Origin: Pratylenchus scribneri
Taxonomy: Eukaryota > Nematoda > Chromadorea > Rhabditida > Pratylenchidae
Direction: 5' to 3'
Length of the DNA stretch: 64,000 nucleotides
NCBI GenBank assembly: GCA_030063045.1
Contig: JAQSEB010000080.1
Location: 220,038 to 284,037 of the forward strand
Part shown: positions 1-12,406 of the stretch, piece after piece
Numbering within the stretch: position 1 is the stretch's first letter
Layout: each line of letters starts with the position of its first letter
Notes under the pieces: generated by a model
The model's database searches: none
Told to the model about the DNA's origin: nothing
What the model saw: the letters and a program-made list of their open reading frames with translations, nothing else
Position numbers and translations under genes: made by a program

Positions 1-2799
1 CCAGATTTTCACTTGTTCTCAAAGGCCTAATTCCCAAATTTTCACTTGTTCTCAAAGGCCTAATTCCCAAATTTTCACTTGTTCTCAAAGGCCTAATTTC
101 CAGATTTTCACTTGTTCTCAAAGGCCTAATTTCCAGATTTTCACTTGTTCTCAAAGGCCTAATTCCCAAATTTTCACTTGTTCTCAAAGGCCTAATTTCC
201 AGATTTTCACTTGTTCTCAAAGGCCTAATTTCCAGATTTTCACTTGTTCTCAAAGGCCTAATTTCCAGATTTTCACTTGTTCTCAAAGGCCTAATTTCCA
301 GATTTTCACTTGTTCTCAAAGGCCTAATTCCCAAATTTTCACTTGTTCTCAAAGGCCTAATTTCCAGATTTTCACTTGTTCTCAAAGGCCTAATTTCCAG
401 ATTTTCACTTGTTCTCAAAGGCCTAATTCCCAAATTTTCACTTGTTCTCAAAGGCCTAATTCCCAAATTTTCACTTGTTCTCAAAGGCCTAATTTCCAGA
501 TTTTCACTTGTTCTCAAAGGCCTAATTTCCAGATTTTCACTTGTTCTCAAAGGCCTAATTCCCAAATTTTCACTTGTTCTCAAAGGCCTAATTTCCAGAT
601 TTTCACTTGTTCTCAAAGGCCTAATTTCCAGATTTTCACTTGTTCTCAAAGGCCTAATTCCCAGATTTTCACTTGTTCTCAAAGGCCTAATTTCCAGATT
701 TTCACTTGTTCTCAAAGGCCTAATTTCCAGATTTTCACTTGTTCTCAAAGGCCAAATTCCCAGATTTTCACTTGTTCCCAAAGGCCTAATTCCCAAATTT
801 TCACTTGTTCCCAAAGGCCTAATTTCCAGATTTTCACTTGTTCCCAAAGGCCTAATTCCCAAATTTTCACTTGTTCCCAAAGGCCTAATTTCCAGATTTT
901 CACTTGTTCTCAAAGGCCAAATTCCCAAATTTTCACTTGTTCTCAAAGGCCTAATTTCCAAATTTTCACTTGTTCCCAAAGGCCTAATTTCCAGATTTTC
1001 ACTTGTTCTCAAAGGCCTAATTCCCAAATTTTCACTTGTTCTCAAAGGCCTAATTCCCAAATTTTCACTTGTTCTCAAAGGCCTAATTTCCAGATTTTCA
1101 CTTGTTCTCAAAGGCCTAATTTCCAGATTTTCACTTGTTCTCAAAGGCCTAATTCCCAAATTTTCACTTGTTCTCAAAGGCCTAATTTCCAGATTTTCAC
1201 TTGTTCTCAAAGGCCTAATTTCCAGATTTTCACTTGTTCTCAAAGGCCTAATTTCCAGATTTTCACTTGTTCTCAAAGGCCTAATTCCCAAATTTTCACT
1301 TGTTCTCAAAGGCCTAATTTCCAGATTTTCACTTGTTCTCAAAGGCCTAATTTCCAGATTTTCACTTGTTCTCAAAGGCCTAATTCCCAAATTTTCACTT
1401 GTTCTCAAAGGCCAAATTCCCAAATTTTCACTTGTTCTCAAAGGCCTAATTTCCAGATTTTCACTTGTTCCCAAAGGCCTAATTTCCAGATTTTCACTTG
1501 TTCTCAAAGGCCTAATTCCCAAATTTTCACTTGTTCTCAAAGGCCTAATTTCCAGATTTTCACTTGTTCTCAAAGGCCTAATTTCCAGATTTTCACTTGT
1601 TCTCAAAGGCCTAATTCCCAAATTTTCACTTGTTCTCAAAGGCCTAATTTCCAGATTTTCACTTGTTCTCAAAGGCCTAATTCCCAAATTTTCACTTGTT
1701 CTCAAAGGCCTAATTCCCAAATTTTCACTTGTTCCCAAAGGCCTAATTTCCAGATTTTCACTTGTTCTCAAAGGCCTAATTCCCAAATTTTCACTTGTTC
1801 TCAAAGGCCTAATTCCCAAATTTTCACTTGTTCTCAAAGGCCTAATTCCCAAATTTTCACTTGTTCCCAAAGGCCTAATTTCCAGATTTTCACTTGTTCT
1901 CAAAGGCCTAATTCCCAAATTTTCACTTGTTCTCAAAGGCCAAATTCCCAAATTTTCACTTGTTCTCAAAGGCCTAATTCCCAAATTTTCACTTGTTCCC
2001 AAAGGCCTAATTTCCAGATTTTCACTTGTTCTCAAAGGCCTAATTCCCAAATTTTCACTTGTTCTCAAAGGCCAAATTCCCAAATTTTCACTTGTTCTCA
2101 AAGGCCTAATTCCCAAATTTTCACTTGTTCCCAAAGGCCTAATTTCCAGATTTTCACTTGTTCTCAAAGGCCTAATTCCCAAATTTTCACTTGTTCTCAA
2201 AGGCCTAATTCCCAAATTTTCACTTGTTCCCAAAGGCCTAATTTCCAGATTTTCACTTGTTCTCAAAGGCCTAATTCCCAAATTTTCACTTGTTCTCAAA
2301 GGCCAAATTCCCAAATTTTCACTTGTTCCCAAAGGCCTAATTCCCAGATTTTCACTTGTTCCCAAAGGCCTAATTCCCAAATTTTCACTTGTTCTCAAAG
2401 GCCAAATTCCCAGATTTTCACTTGTTCCCAAAGGCCTAATTCCCAGATTTTCACTTGTTCCCAAAGGACTAATTCCCAAATTTTCACTTGTTCTCAAAGG
2501 CCAAATTCCCAGATTTTCACTTGTTCCCAAAGGCCTAATTCCCAAATTTTCACTTGTTCCCAAAGGACTAATTCCCAAATTTTCACTTGTTCCCAAAGGC
2601 CAAATTCCCAAATTTTCACTTGTTCCCAAAGGCCAAATTCCCAAATTTTCACTTGTTCCCAAAGGCCTAATTCCCAGATTTTCACTTGTTCTCAAAGGCC
2701 TAATTCCCAGATTTTCACTTGTTCCCAAAGGCCTAATTCCCAAATTTTCACTTGTTCCCAAAGGCCTAATTCCCAGATTTTCATTTGTTCTCAAAGGCC
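1..2799. repeat. 33-bp minisatellite, about 85 copies
   Basis: A head-to-tail array of a 33-bp unit of the form CCAGATTTTCACTTGTTCTC followed by AAAGGCCTAATTT. Variants differ at a few fixed sites (CCAGA/CCAAA, TTCTC/TTCCC, CCTAA/CCAAA/ACTAA). TTCCC variants gather towards the right end, so copies have homogenised locally. The array starts before the window and ends at about 2799. Because 33 is a multiple of three, an 11-residue repeat can be read on the minus strand; nothing suggests it is translated. Confidence 0.97.
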
Positions 2800-3204
2800 A
2801 TATCTCCCTCTTACATCTGACTCAGGAATCCAAAAAGACAAATTCCATTCCAAATCTCCCAAACATCTTAAAGACCAGACCATCTCAAATCTACAATCCT
2901 ATTTCCAAAATTATTATACAAAATTTCTAATTCATTTATCCGTTATAATCTAAATTTCATTTTACATGGATAAATTTATATAACCAATCATTGCATTGAA
3001 TTTCGAATAATTTATTAAAGGAAAATTTTGTAGACATTTTTCAGAATCATCGAATACGAATTAAATTGGAACAAAAAAAAGAATAGTTTTATAATTTTAT
3101 TTTAATTCTGCAATAATCTAATAATTAGGGGACAGACATCATGCTTCATAAACCAACATCGAATTAAGTGTAGCAATTGGACATAAAATAATTATAAATA
3201 ATAG
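2800..3204. other. AT-rich spacer
   Basis: No coding region, RNA gene or repeat seen. It may be intron or upstream sequence of the CBM21 gene, whose first visible exon starts at 3205. Confidence 0.5.
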
Positions 3205-3854
3205 GAGCCGATGCACGATACCTTTTCGGTATGTGCCGCCCTACCAAATTAGCCTTGGTTCTCTTCAGCATTTTCTTGATAAAAATTTGGAATTCTCAAA
3301 TTGGCTTGATATTATGAAGATGTTAAATTTCTATAAAATGATTGGTTCAACCGTAAAAGGGGAACAGAAACCGAAAATTTTGAAAAAACCGCAAACATTA
3401 TTTTGCGAAAATTTCTGTTTAAAACTGTTATTGAACAACCCCAATCTCAAATTTAAATTATTCTTCAGGTTGCCAATATTGCATACGAGAAGGTAGTGTT
3501 CATACGATTCTTAAGATACAAGGCCAATCGATGGACCTACACGGATGAGCTTGCCCAATACCAGTCGTCGTCACCCTTCGAAACTTATGATATTTTCTAT
3601 TTCAATATTGAAATCCCACAAAAAGAGGCAATTGCGAATAAATATAAAATAAAAATTACCAAATTTAGAATTCCCAATTGGAATTTTGTGTTTGCTACCG
3701 CGTCAAAACCACCAATGGATGGCAAGAATATTGGAACACAAAATACAACAACAATTTTACTCTCTGTTCATTGGCCGAAACGGAACCCAGTTCATCCATT
3801 TATACGCAAAAAACAATAGTTGGCTTCCATGAAAACATAAATGATGTCGCATAA
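3205..3854 (+). CDS. Protein phosphatase 1 regulatory subunit 3-like (CBM21 domain), 5' end missing
   Basis: Three exons: 3205-3352, 3469-3627 and 3669-3854 (stop TAA 3852-3854). The family (PPP1R3) targets protein phosphatase 1 to glycogen. The first exon carries a segment like the region before CBM21 (PPYQISLGSLQHFLDK). The second opens with VANIAYEKVVFIRF, as CBM21 domains do, and ends FNIEIPQKE. The third continues with LEFCVCYRV and WQEYW, matching the conserved end of CBM21. The second intron (3628-3668, 41 bp) has no GT donor; frame and homology are restored only by a GC-AG intron. No starting ATG or RVxF PP1-docking motif is visible, so 5' exons lie upstream or are lost. CBM21 assignment is firm; exon edges are inferred. 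Confidence 0.75.
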
Positions 3855-4191
3855 TTTTCCTTTAAAATCAAAATTTCTTAATTTCAACTTCAATTGATTG
3901 AATAAGATTGTTACCAAAAAAATTTATAATTAGCCCTCTTAAAAAATCTATTTGGCATGATAATTGCCTTAGGACAAATATTTATTCAATTGCCATTAGA
4001 CAAAAATAAGAAATTAGGTAAAGAAAATAATTTTTACAAAAATATTAATTCAATAAAATTAAAATTTAATTTGGATTTTTTGAATTTATTTAATCAATTT
4101 AATTTGTGAAAAAATGATAATAATATTGACAAATTTTTCTTATCATCTCATGCATTTTGTAATCTCCCATTGCACAATATTTATTACCATT
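3855..4191. other. AT-rich intergenic region
   Basis: Lies between the convergent CBM21 gene and the Srv receptor gene. No gene, repeat or structured element seen beyond A/T runs. Confidence 0.5.
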
Positions 4192-7086
4192 TTAATAAGA
4201 AATATTTATTGGTTGAACTTTTATATGATTCGATCCTCCTCCTTTCATTCCATTAAATTTTCTCATGAAAGTATTCTTTAAATTGCAAAATGTTTTCAAA
4301 AGTAATATTCGCAACGGTGAACAACTCCAAAGCATCAACCAAGCTGGCACTGCCACAGTGCAAATGTCGTTGATGAGCCCATAATTGTACCAGAGGGCAT
4401 CGCACAACATTTTTGCTGAAGGATCTTCGAGTCCATGCAAAGTGGCCAAATGAATGCCATACTTAGAAAAATTATAAAATAATTTTAAAAAAATTTTTTA
4501 TTAATTGAATTTTACTTTTGAATAAGGTACTTATCTAGTTTACATCCGCTTTTTTCCTCAAGAAGGAAAATGTGAAGGAAAAGTGAAGAATCCTCCATTA
4601 TGGGAATTATGGATAAGGTTAGGGGTTACGTGAGATGTTTTTACTAGGGTTCAGCGGTACCGCAGTACCGGTCGGTACTGGTACCGAAGTACCGGCCTTT
4701 GGCCAGTACCGGTAACGATTTTGCCAGTACCGGTACCGACATCGGTACTACCGGTACCTTTTTTTCAACTCGGTACTAGTCGGTATTGACAAGCACCCCT
4801 TAAAATGGCATTTTTGGCCAAATTTTATTTTTTTTTAAATTTTTTTCTTAAAATGAAAATTTCAGTCAAATTTAAATCTTTTATGAAGTTATTTTTTTAT
4901 TTCTCTGTATCAAAAATTTTTGATTTTTGAAAGAAAAAAAATTGATTTTTTAAAAATTTTTATGATTTTTTACCATTTTTTCTCCAGTACCGTCAGTACC
5001 GACTAGTACCGGTACCGACCGGTGCCGAGTACCGGTACCGAATATCGAGTAGGCTGGTACCGGCAAGTACCGGTACCGATTTTGGTCCAAAGTACCGGTA
5101 CCGCTGAACCCTAGTTTTTACCCCATCATATCCGGACCCATCCATAATGAATTACCCCCCCCCCCCCCAACCCTAATCCTTATGACCCAAAAGGGGGACC
5201 CTTCACTTATCAGGAAAAATGGATGTAAACCAAATAAGTACCAATAATTTTATTATTATTTTTAAGGATAATGATTTAAATATTTTTTTTTTTTCAAAAT
5301 TTTTATTGATTAAATTTTGCTTTTGGATAATTTTGAAATTTTTTAATTATAATTTTTAATAATAATAATTTGAATTTTTAAAAAAAATAATTATTAAATA
5401 AAATTCACATAAAAAAGTGCCATGATGAATTGGCAAAGGAATGTGCAAAAGGAGAAGATGAAGAGGCGTAATTCCATTCGATTATGTTCCATGGCAATTG
5501 TATTATTATTGGACATAACGCCTTGCTGCTGCTTGAATTTTGCAGTGTGATGACGTAAAGCAATCCAGGCAGTCACATTTAGGCAGCCACAAACAATGGC
5601 AAAAGCAATTGTTGAATAGGAATTTAGGTCGGCACTTGGAAATGAGCCGCCATCCTGTTTTTTGAAATTAAAAAATTAATAATTGAAATTATTTGAAAAT
5701 CATTTTATGTTTTGGTAAAATATCATTAAATTAAATATAAAAATTAATAATAATTATAATTAACAATTTATTAAAATATTTTAAAATTTAAATTAATTGG
5801 TATTTGCCATCCAGAAAAAATTTTCAAAATTAAAACGTAAAATAAATAAATAAAAATATTTAGGCATAATTTCTTTTTAGTTTCATATTTATTTTTTTAG
5901 TTTCATTTATTTTTATATTTTTCTAGTTCCAAAACCGGTTTAAGCATCAAAACCGCCCCAAAACTTGAAATAAACTCCAAATTGGTGTTCCCCATCATTG
6001 TAAACCATTAAATTTATAAGTTCTAAACTTTAAAACCGTTAATTGGCCAAACCGTTCCGAGTAACCACTTTTGGACCATTTAGGCCTAAACTAAATTTAT
6101 CTTATCCAAATTTCAATATTACAAACCATTTTATATTATTTAAAATGTGAAAAACAAAAAAAATAAATGTGGAAATAGAAAAAAATGATGTCTAAATATT
6201 TATATTAATATAAATAAAAATTAAAAAATATGAAATAAATATATTGATTTTAATTTTAGTAAATATTTTAAAATATTTTTTAATTGAATATAAATTTTAT
6301 TTTTTTTTATAACTTACAAGTGGGACGAATCCAAATGATGTGTTACTTTGGTCATGGTAATAAATATTGACTTCAATTTCAAAAATTTGATAATTTATGG
6401 CAAATGGAATGATGAAAATTAGGGCAGTTGAAATTGGCAAAAGCTTTTTCCATATCTGAAATTAAATTTAAAAAAAATTTTAAAAAAAATAAAAAAAAAA
6501 TTACATTTTCGTGGGACATCGGAAAAATTATTGCGGTCAACCGATTCAAGACCATCGCCAATGTGGACATATTTTCCAGATGGAATGTGTAATATGTGGA
6601 GAAAAGGAAAAAATTTAAGAAGAATGGAGGTAAAATTTCATAAAATTCAAAAAATAGACCAAGAAAAAGGAATCTTTGTGCCAAATAGCTGATCCATAAA
6701 TTGTAAATGGACTGAAAATATTTAATATTAATTAAAATTTAATTAAAATATTTTTATTAATTTTTTAAGATTTAAAAAATAAATTATTAATATTTTCGAT
6801 ATTTATTTCTATTATTTTCACTGTTTTTAATTAAATTTTTTTTAATATTTATGAAAAAAGTTAATAATTTATACAAATTTAACTAAAATTAAATTTCAAA
6901 AATTTGAAAAATTACTCCAATTGCACGGATCAACAAAAGTTTAAAGAAGAAACTGTTAAATTCTGTCCGATATTTCACAATCAAAATCACTTCAATGGAA
7001 TAGAGGAATGCAGATGGGATGCCAATAATGAAGGCTAGAATGTGGGGAAGGAGAGGGGATTGGATAAAATATTGGAGGATGTCCAT
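4192..7086 (-). CDS. Srv-family 7TM chemoreceptor (serpentine receptor class V)
   Basis: Five phase-0 exons read right to left: 7086-6916, 6711-6505, 6455-6318, 5654-5409 and 4461-4192, giving 343 residues, normal for Srv. Exon 1 holds TM1-TM2 (GIPSAFLYSIEVILIVKYRT). Exon 2 ends with the Srv signature NRLTAIIFPMSHEN (about residues 113-126), continued by IWKKLLP in exon 3. Exon 4 has TM5 and a cytoplasmic loop rich in Gln, Asn and basic residues. Exon 5 has TM7 ending in LINDICTVAVPAWLML and a basic tail. Srv proteins are nematode chemosensory GPCRs; ligand unknown. The start is the first ATG in frame before TM1. The open frame runs further upstream after an AG, so a longer N-terminus is possible. 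Intron 4 holds nested foldback elements. Confidence 0.85.
4526..5242. mobile_element. Foldback MITE, family with GGTACTTATTTGGTTTACATCC-type ends, interrupted
   Basis: Left end GGTACTTATCTAGTTTACAT and right end ATGTAAACCAAATAAGTACC are near-perfect inverted repeats. Inside them both arms carry a second matching block (GTGAAG...TCC and GGGGGACCCTTCAC) and AACCCTAA-type motifs. The middle has been split by another palindromic element (4643-5115). It sits in intron 4 of the Srv gene. No transposase is present, so it is non-autonomous. Confidence 0.8.
4643..5115. mobile_element. Palindromic element made of GGTACCG-type repeats, nested in the MITE
   Basis: Begins ACTAGGGTTCAGCGGTACC and ends with its inverse GGTACCGCTGAACCCTAGT. 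Both arms consist largely of short GGTACCG/GTACCGGT repeats, themselves palindromic, around an A/T-rich core (about 4800-4980). It lies within the arms of the outer element. Confidence 0.8.
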
Positions 7087-8881
7087 TCTTTCTCTAAAAA
7101 ATAATTTAAATAAAAATACTAATTCTGATAAAATAAAAAAACATATTTTCGAAAATAAAAAATAAATATACATTAAATTTAATATTTTTTTCTAATGATT
7201 TTATAGAAAAATTAATTAATTATCTTTAAATTATTAAGGAACATGGAAGATGATTAGATTTTTAGAGTTTGATCTAATATTTGTATCTATCAGATAGAAA
7301 TGATGAAAAGGGATATTATAGTATTAACTATTAAATAACTTTTGAGCATTTATTTTATTTTTTTGATATAATTTTATTTTATTTATTTTGGCATTTTTAA
7401 GGAAAAATTTCATTGTAAAATGCAATACAAAAAATTAAACAATTTAAGGTGAACCTAAATCTTTTCTAGACAAATTTAAAAAAAAACCTAAATAAGGATA
7501 TACCTAAATTGCGATTGTAAATATAACTATTCAAAATTCTAAGCATTTTAAGAATAATTTTACTAAAAAGAAGCGAACAATATTTCCACTGTGGGTGTGG
7601 GCTACTGTTATAAAGAAAAAATTGTAAATTGAATTTCCATACAATTGTACCCAAAAATTATTAGATTAGTAAGATCTCTGAATATAATTTCTTGGAATTT
7701 TATTGTATTTTAGACATTGTGGTCAAAAATTCCATTAAATGATTTCGTATAATTTTTTTACTCTTTTGACCACTCAACCTTCTATTTATTTAATTAAATA
7801 AAATTATTATTGTCCAATTTGTCATCCAAGCTAATTAATGTGCTTTAATAAAATAACTAAATAACTTAAGGAGGGAAGAATTTGATCATACAACTAGCGA
7901 TTTATGGACTATGAAGCTTGAAATGCCATTCCATGATTAATGGTACTATTCATTTATTCTTGTAAAAATATTGTATTCATTAATCCTAAAATGCCACAAA
8001 AAAATTAAAAATTTTGAAAATTTATCAAAAAAAAGGTACTAGTATTTTAGAGAATGAGTAGGAAAAAGTAAAGGTTCCCCCTATGATCTGCTGGTAGGGA
8101 ATAGCCGAAAATCGATTTGGATAAAAAAGTTCGGTGGAATAGCTAATATTGCAATGGATGCAAAATCCATATTTCCCAATCCCAAAGACCAATTACTAAA
8201 TATTTTTAGGCCAAATAATAAAAAAATAAAATTTTAGTCAGAAAGGGAATGAGGCAAACTAACTACATCATAAAAAATTCTTAATTTATAAAGGAAAATG
8301 AGAAAACTCAACTAAAAAATTTTCTTCCAAGCATTGCTTATTAAATGAGAAAATTTTAAAAGACCAAAATTTAATTTGTCTCGATAGTCACAAAGAATTT
8401 TGGCACTGGAAAATTTTTCCATGAAATATAGCATCAAAGATTTAGGCTTTAATTGAATTTAATGTGAGAATTTTCATGCCGATTCCTTCTTTCCTTTTTT
8501 GGGAATAATTTGCCATTATTAAATACAAAATGAATCAAGTTTGTAAATTTAATCGAATGAAACAATAAACTACAAAATTCAAATTACCTAAATAGCCAAA
8601 ATTCAAAGTTATAACGCAAATTGTTAAAAAAAATTCGAAATATTTGCTTAATAGCTTATTTTGATATCAAAATTGTTGATCAAATATGGACAAAAAATAT
8701 GGTCGAAAAACAAATGAAAATGACTGATTTTGGCCTATTTTTCATCTTTTTTCCAAAACCTTTTTAATTTTCCATCAAATTCACTAATTCCTCATCCCAC
8801 TCTATAAATAGTACATTAAATTTACTAAATATATAAAATTAATTTTTGCTTAAAAATGAATTTGGTGTGCAAATTTAATTA
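7087..8881. other. AT-rich intergenic stretch
   Basis: No convincing exon on either strand. Short open frames here have no recognisable family features. It would hold the upstream region of the minus-strand Srv gene. Confidence 0.45.
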
Positions 8882-9065
8882 GGTACTTCTTATTCGGTAC
8901 CCAGATTTTGGTTTACAAGAGGAAGGAACGGTAACCTCCATGGGCAATATGGTAGAGTTAGATAGTTTAGGGGATAGGTTATCATATCCGTAACCCTAAC
9001 CCTAATCACCTATAGGGGAGGCCCTTCATTCAAAAAAAAATCTGGGTACAGATAATTAAGTATCC
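8882..9065. mobile_element. Foldback MITE copy
   Basis: Left end GGTACTTCTTATTCGGTACC and right end TGGGTACAGATAATTAAGTA followed by TCC are inverted relative to each other. The core has GGTTATCATATCCGTAACCC and a GGGGAGGCCCTTCA block like the other copies in this window. Confidence 0.65.
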
Positions 9066-9299
9066 AATTACGTAAATTTGCACACCAAATTCAGTTTTTG
9101 AAGTGAATTAATTTTAATTTTATTAATTGCAGTGTCCATACCATTATTATAATTATTATTATTATACAGTATTAAGTATTATATAATTGAGACTTCCGTT
9201 TTTCCATTTCCACAAAAAATACAGAGAGAAATAAACAACTTCCTTCCATCATTATTTTTTATTTCCTTTTTATTCTTTTTCATTCTTCCTTCAGAATTT

Positions 9300-11400
9300 C
9301 TACGCAAACAAAAAGAACAGCAGACGTTCTCTGTGCTCTTTTAAGCCTTATCCCCGTCCATCCAAAGTTCCAAAGGAATAAAAAGAAGAGAGAGATAAAC
9401 CATTTTGTTAGTTAAATAAAAAGTAAAAGAAGAAGCCAAAAGCCACTGTTGGCCTCTGCTTAAAAAAGCCAATCGATTGCAGCAGAAAACAGATGTGGCC
9501 ATTCCTCCTATTATATATGTTCCCAGTCATTTTCTCGTTCACCTCTCTCCGCTTTTTCTCGAGATTTCCCCATTACCCTCCCTCAAGACAAGGTGCCATC
9601 GATTAAAAAAAATATTGCCATAAAAGTCAGTTTTCTTTCATTTATAAGGGATATAAGATTGCCAAAAATTAACCAAACAGTGGCCATTGGCAAAAGCAGA
9701 CGGAAAAGGAACCCCTTACCCCACTCCACTTTTTCTCAAATTTTTCCATCCCTCCAAATAAAGCACCCCATCAATTGAGAAAAATATGGCCATAAAGGCT
9801 AGTGTTTTTCCATTTATTGTTTACTTGGAATAAAAAATAAAGGGATTAGTGGCAAGAAATTAACCAAAGCGAAGTGGCCACTGGGAAAAGCAGACCGGAC
9901 CCCTTGTATTTGTTCCCATTCCCTTTCCCAGTTATTTTCGCGTTCACCTCCCACCGCTTTTTCTCGAGTTTCCCCCTTCTCTCAAGACAAGGTGCCATCG
10001 ATTGAAAAAAACTGTGGCCATAAAAGAAGCCGAATGTTTTTCAACCAACTATGGGAAAAGCCGAATGTTTTTTTCCATTTAATTGTGGGTTGTTTATTGA
10101 GAATATATAAAGGGATGTGAGCATGTGAAAACCAAAGCGAGTGGCTGCGAATGAGAAGGAAAAAGCAGACGCACCAAAAAAAAAACAAAATATAGCTAAA
10201 AACAAAATACTCCGCAATCCGCATCCTTTATTTTCAAGGCGTCGCGTTACAAGTTATTCCCACTTCCCAGTCATTTTCGCGTTCCCTCCCACCATTTTTT
10301 CTCGGGTTTTCCTTCCTCCCTCCCTCAAGATCTAAAGAGGCAAAGCAAGGCACTATCGATTGAAAAAATGAGGCCATAAAAGAAGCCGATTGTTTTTTCC
10401 ATCTAATTGTGGGTTGTTTACTGAGAATATATAAATAAAGGGATGTGAGGTGGCCAGAAATATCACAAGCGAGTGGCTGGGAAAAGCAAACGCCGATGCC
10501 CCTAAAAACAAAGCTAAACATAAAAATATTGCGCATTAATTATCCCAGTTCCATCCCTCTCCGCTTTTTCTCTGGTTTTCATTCCTTCCAAGACAAGATG
10601 CCATTGCCATCGATTGAAAAAAACTATGGCCATAAAAGAAGCTAAGTGTTTGTCCAACCAATGGGATGGGAATTGTTATTTACTGCTGGGGGATAAAAAT
10701 AAAGGGATGAGGTGACCAAAAATTAACCAAAACGGCGAGTATGGATGGGAAGGAAAAGCAGACGCACCAAAAAAAAACAAAACAAAATAAAAAGGTACTT
10801 ATTTGGTTTACATCCTCTTTTTTGGAAAATGCTTGGTCCCCCTTTGGTTTATCATATTTTGGGCTAGGGTCAGTCAGGATTAGGTTAGGAATAGGATAGG
10901 GTAAGAAGCATCGTACGTGTATCCTAAATCCCAACCCTAACCAAAACCCTAAAACCATAGGGGGGACTCTTCACTTTCCAAAAAAGAGTAAGCCAAATAA
11001 GTATCAATTAAAATACCTCGTTAGCATCCAAGGCGCCCGCGTTTCGCGTTACAAATTTTGTTCGGTCATTTTCACTTTCTTCACCCTCTCCGCTTTTTCT
11101 TCCCCTCCCTCTAATTTGGCTATAAAAGCCAATGTTTTTCCAATCAATTCTCTGGGAAATTGCTGTTTACTGGGATTAAAAATTAAGGGATGAAAAATGG
11201 TGGCCACATAAATTAAACAAAGCGAGTGTATGCTGGGAAGAAAAAGCAGACAACAACGCACCAAACAAAACAAAAATAGCCCAAGGCCCAAGCAAAACAC
11301 CCCCGTATACATCCAAAGCGACGCGTCACAAGTTTTTACTTTGCCATTTTTCCTCTTCCATTCCCCTCTTCTCTTTTTTCTTATCAATTTTTTGAGGAAT
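9300..11400. repeat. Cluster of diverged repeats around a conserved CCATCGATTGAAAAAA / GGCCATAAAAG motif
   Basis: A block of about 170-350 bp recurs with heavy divergence. Its marker (CCATCGATTGAAAAAA, then ATGGCCATAAAAGAAGCC) appears near 9596, 9768, 9995, 10351 and 10608, and in weaker form near 11112. Each copy is preceded by CATTTTCGCGTTC...CCGCTTTTTCTC-like sequence and followed by GGGATG...AACCAAAGCGAGTGG and AAAAGCAGACGCACC. A foldback element (10794-11004) interrupts the cluster. Open frames here fall within the repeats and look non-coding. It could be a decayed satellite or a tandem transposon cluster. Confidence 0.6.
10794..11004. mobile_element. Foldback MITE copy
   Basis: Starts GGTACTTATTTGGTTTACAT and ends GTAAGCCAAATAAGTATC. 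Inner arms are TTTTTTGGAAAATGCTTGGT and GGGGGGACTCTTCACTTTCC. The core has several CCTAACC/CCCTAACC motifs. Same family as 4526-5242. Confidence 0.75.
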
Positions 11401-12406
11401 TAATAAATCCATAATGCACCCAAATTATTCCAAATTCCCCCTCCTTGTGATTTCGTTATTTCCATTTATGTGACTTTGCGGTCTTTTTTTTTAGCAATAT
11501 TTGTTCATGTTTAAGAAGATCCAAAAATTGGTGAATTTAGGACTTTTGGGAATTTCGCTGATAAGAAGATTGGAATTGGGGAATGCCGAAATTCTGCTAA
11601 TCCCTTCCTTACAATTACCTCGCTATTCGCTTAATTTTCAAAGCTAAATTTCCCAAATTTTTTGACGCAGAAAAAAGATTTAAGTAAATAAATAAAGCAA
11701 ACAAAAGCACAAAAATAGATTTTTGTTTTTTGTTCTTTTCGTAAATATCCCATTCCATTTTTAACTAAATAACTAATGTAAATAATCCCTTCATTTATAA
11801 AAATGCCAATATTTACCCATTTTTCATCACAATAATTTATTCAATTCCAATAAGTCCAAAATATTTGAGTTTATTTTTTAAATTTGCCCTTTACAATTTA
11901 AGAAAAAAATCAACAGAAATATTTTAAAGGCAAAAATCAGTAATTATAGACCCTCAAAACCCTTCCCAGTTGATAGTTCTCGCCAAACGCTTCATTTGAT
12001 AATCATTTGGTAAATATTGGTTTAACCATTTCTAACTTAGTTTTAAACAAAAACCGAAACCGGTTTAAGCAGTATATCATCCTTTAATTTTCATGAACCC
12101 TTTAAAAATTATGTACCATTCATTGCGTCTTTATGAGCTAGATCTAATGGTATTTTTATAAATTTGGGATAAACCGTTGAATAAATAATATATTTATTTT
12201 AATGTTATGTAGTCATTTTTTAGACATTTAGACATTTCACTGTTATTTTCGACAAAATAAATAATTTAGTAATCAAAATCAATCATCGAATCGAAACGCG
12301 TTATAAGCCTTAAAAAAATAAAACCCCCTATCATTCAAAAAATATAATTTTTAAATTCCAATTTTGCAGAAAAATTAAATTATAAATTAAATGAGGCCAA
12401 AGTGAA
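11401..12406. other. AT-rich region upstream of the SLC26 gene
   Basis: No exon or RNA gene seen. A fragment ACCGGTTTAAGCA near 12058 resembles dispersed repeats near 5935 and 40190. Promoter signals cannot be picked out with confidence. Confidence 0.4.

Noticed and set aside
2494..2685. Minus-strand open frame with an 11-residue repeat
   Set aside because: Product of the 33-bp repeat period; no start context or flanking gene.
1..2799. Telomeric repeat (nematode TTAGGC), because each unit contains GCCTAA
   Set aside because: Only one hexamer per 33-bp unit and no pure TTAGGC run; a coincidence within the satellite.
7466..7654. 62-codon minus-strand frame as an extra chemoreceptor exon
   Set aside because: No family motif and no splice signals linking it to the Srv exons, which are already complete in length.
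9982..10645. Several 60-100 codon frames on both strands
   Set aside because: They overlap the diverged repeats and each other, and show no family motif.
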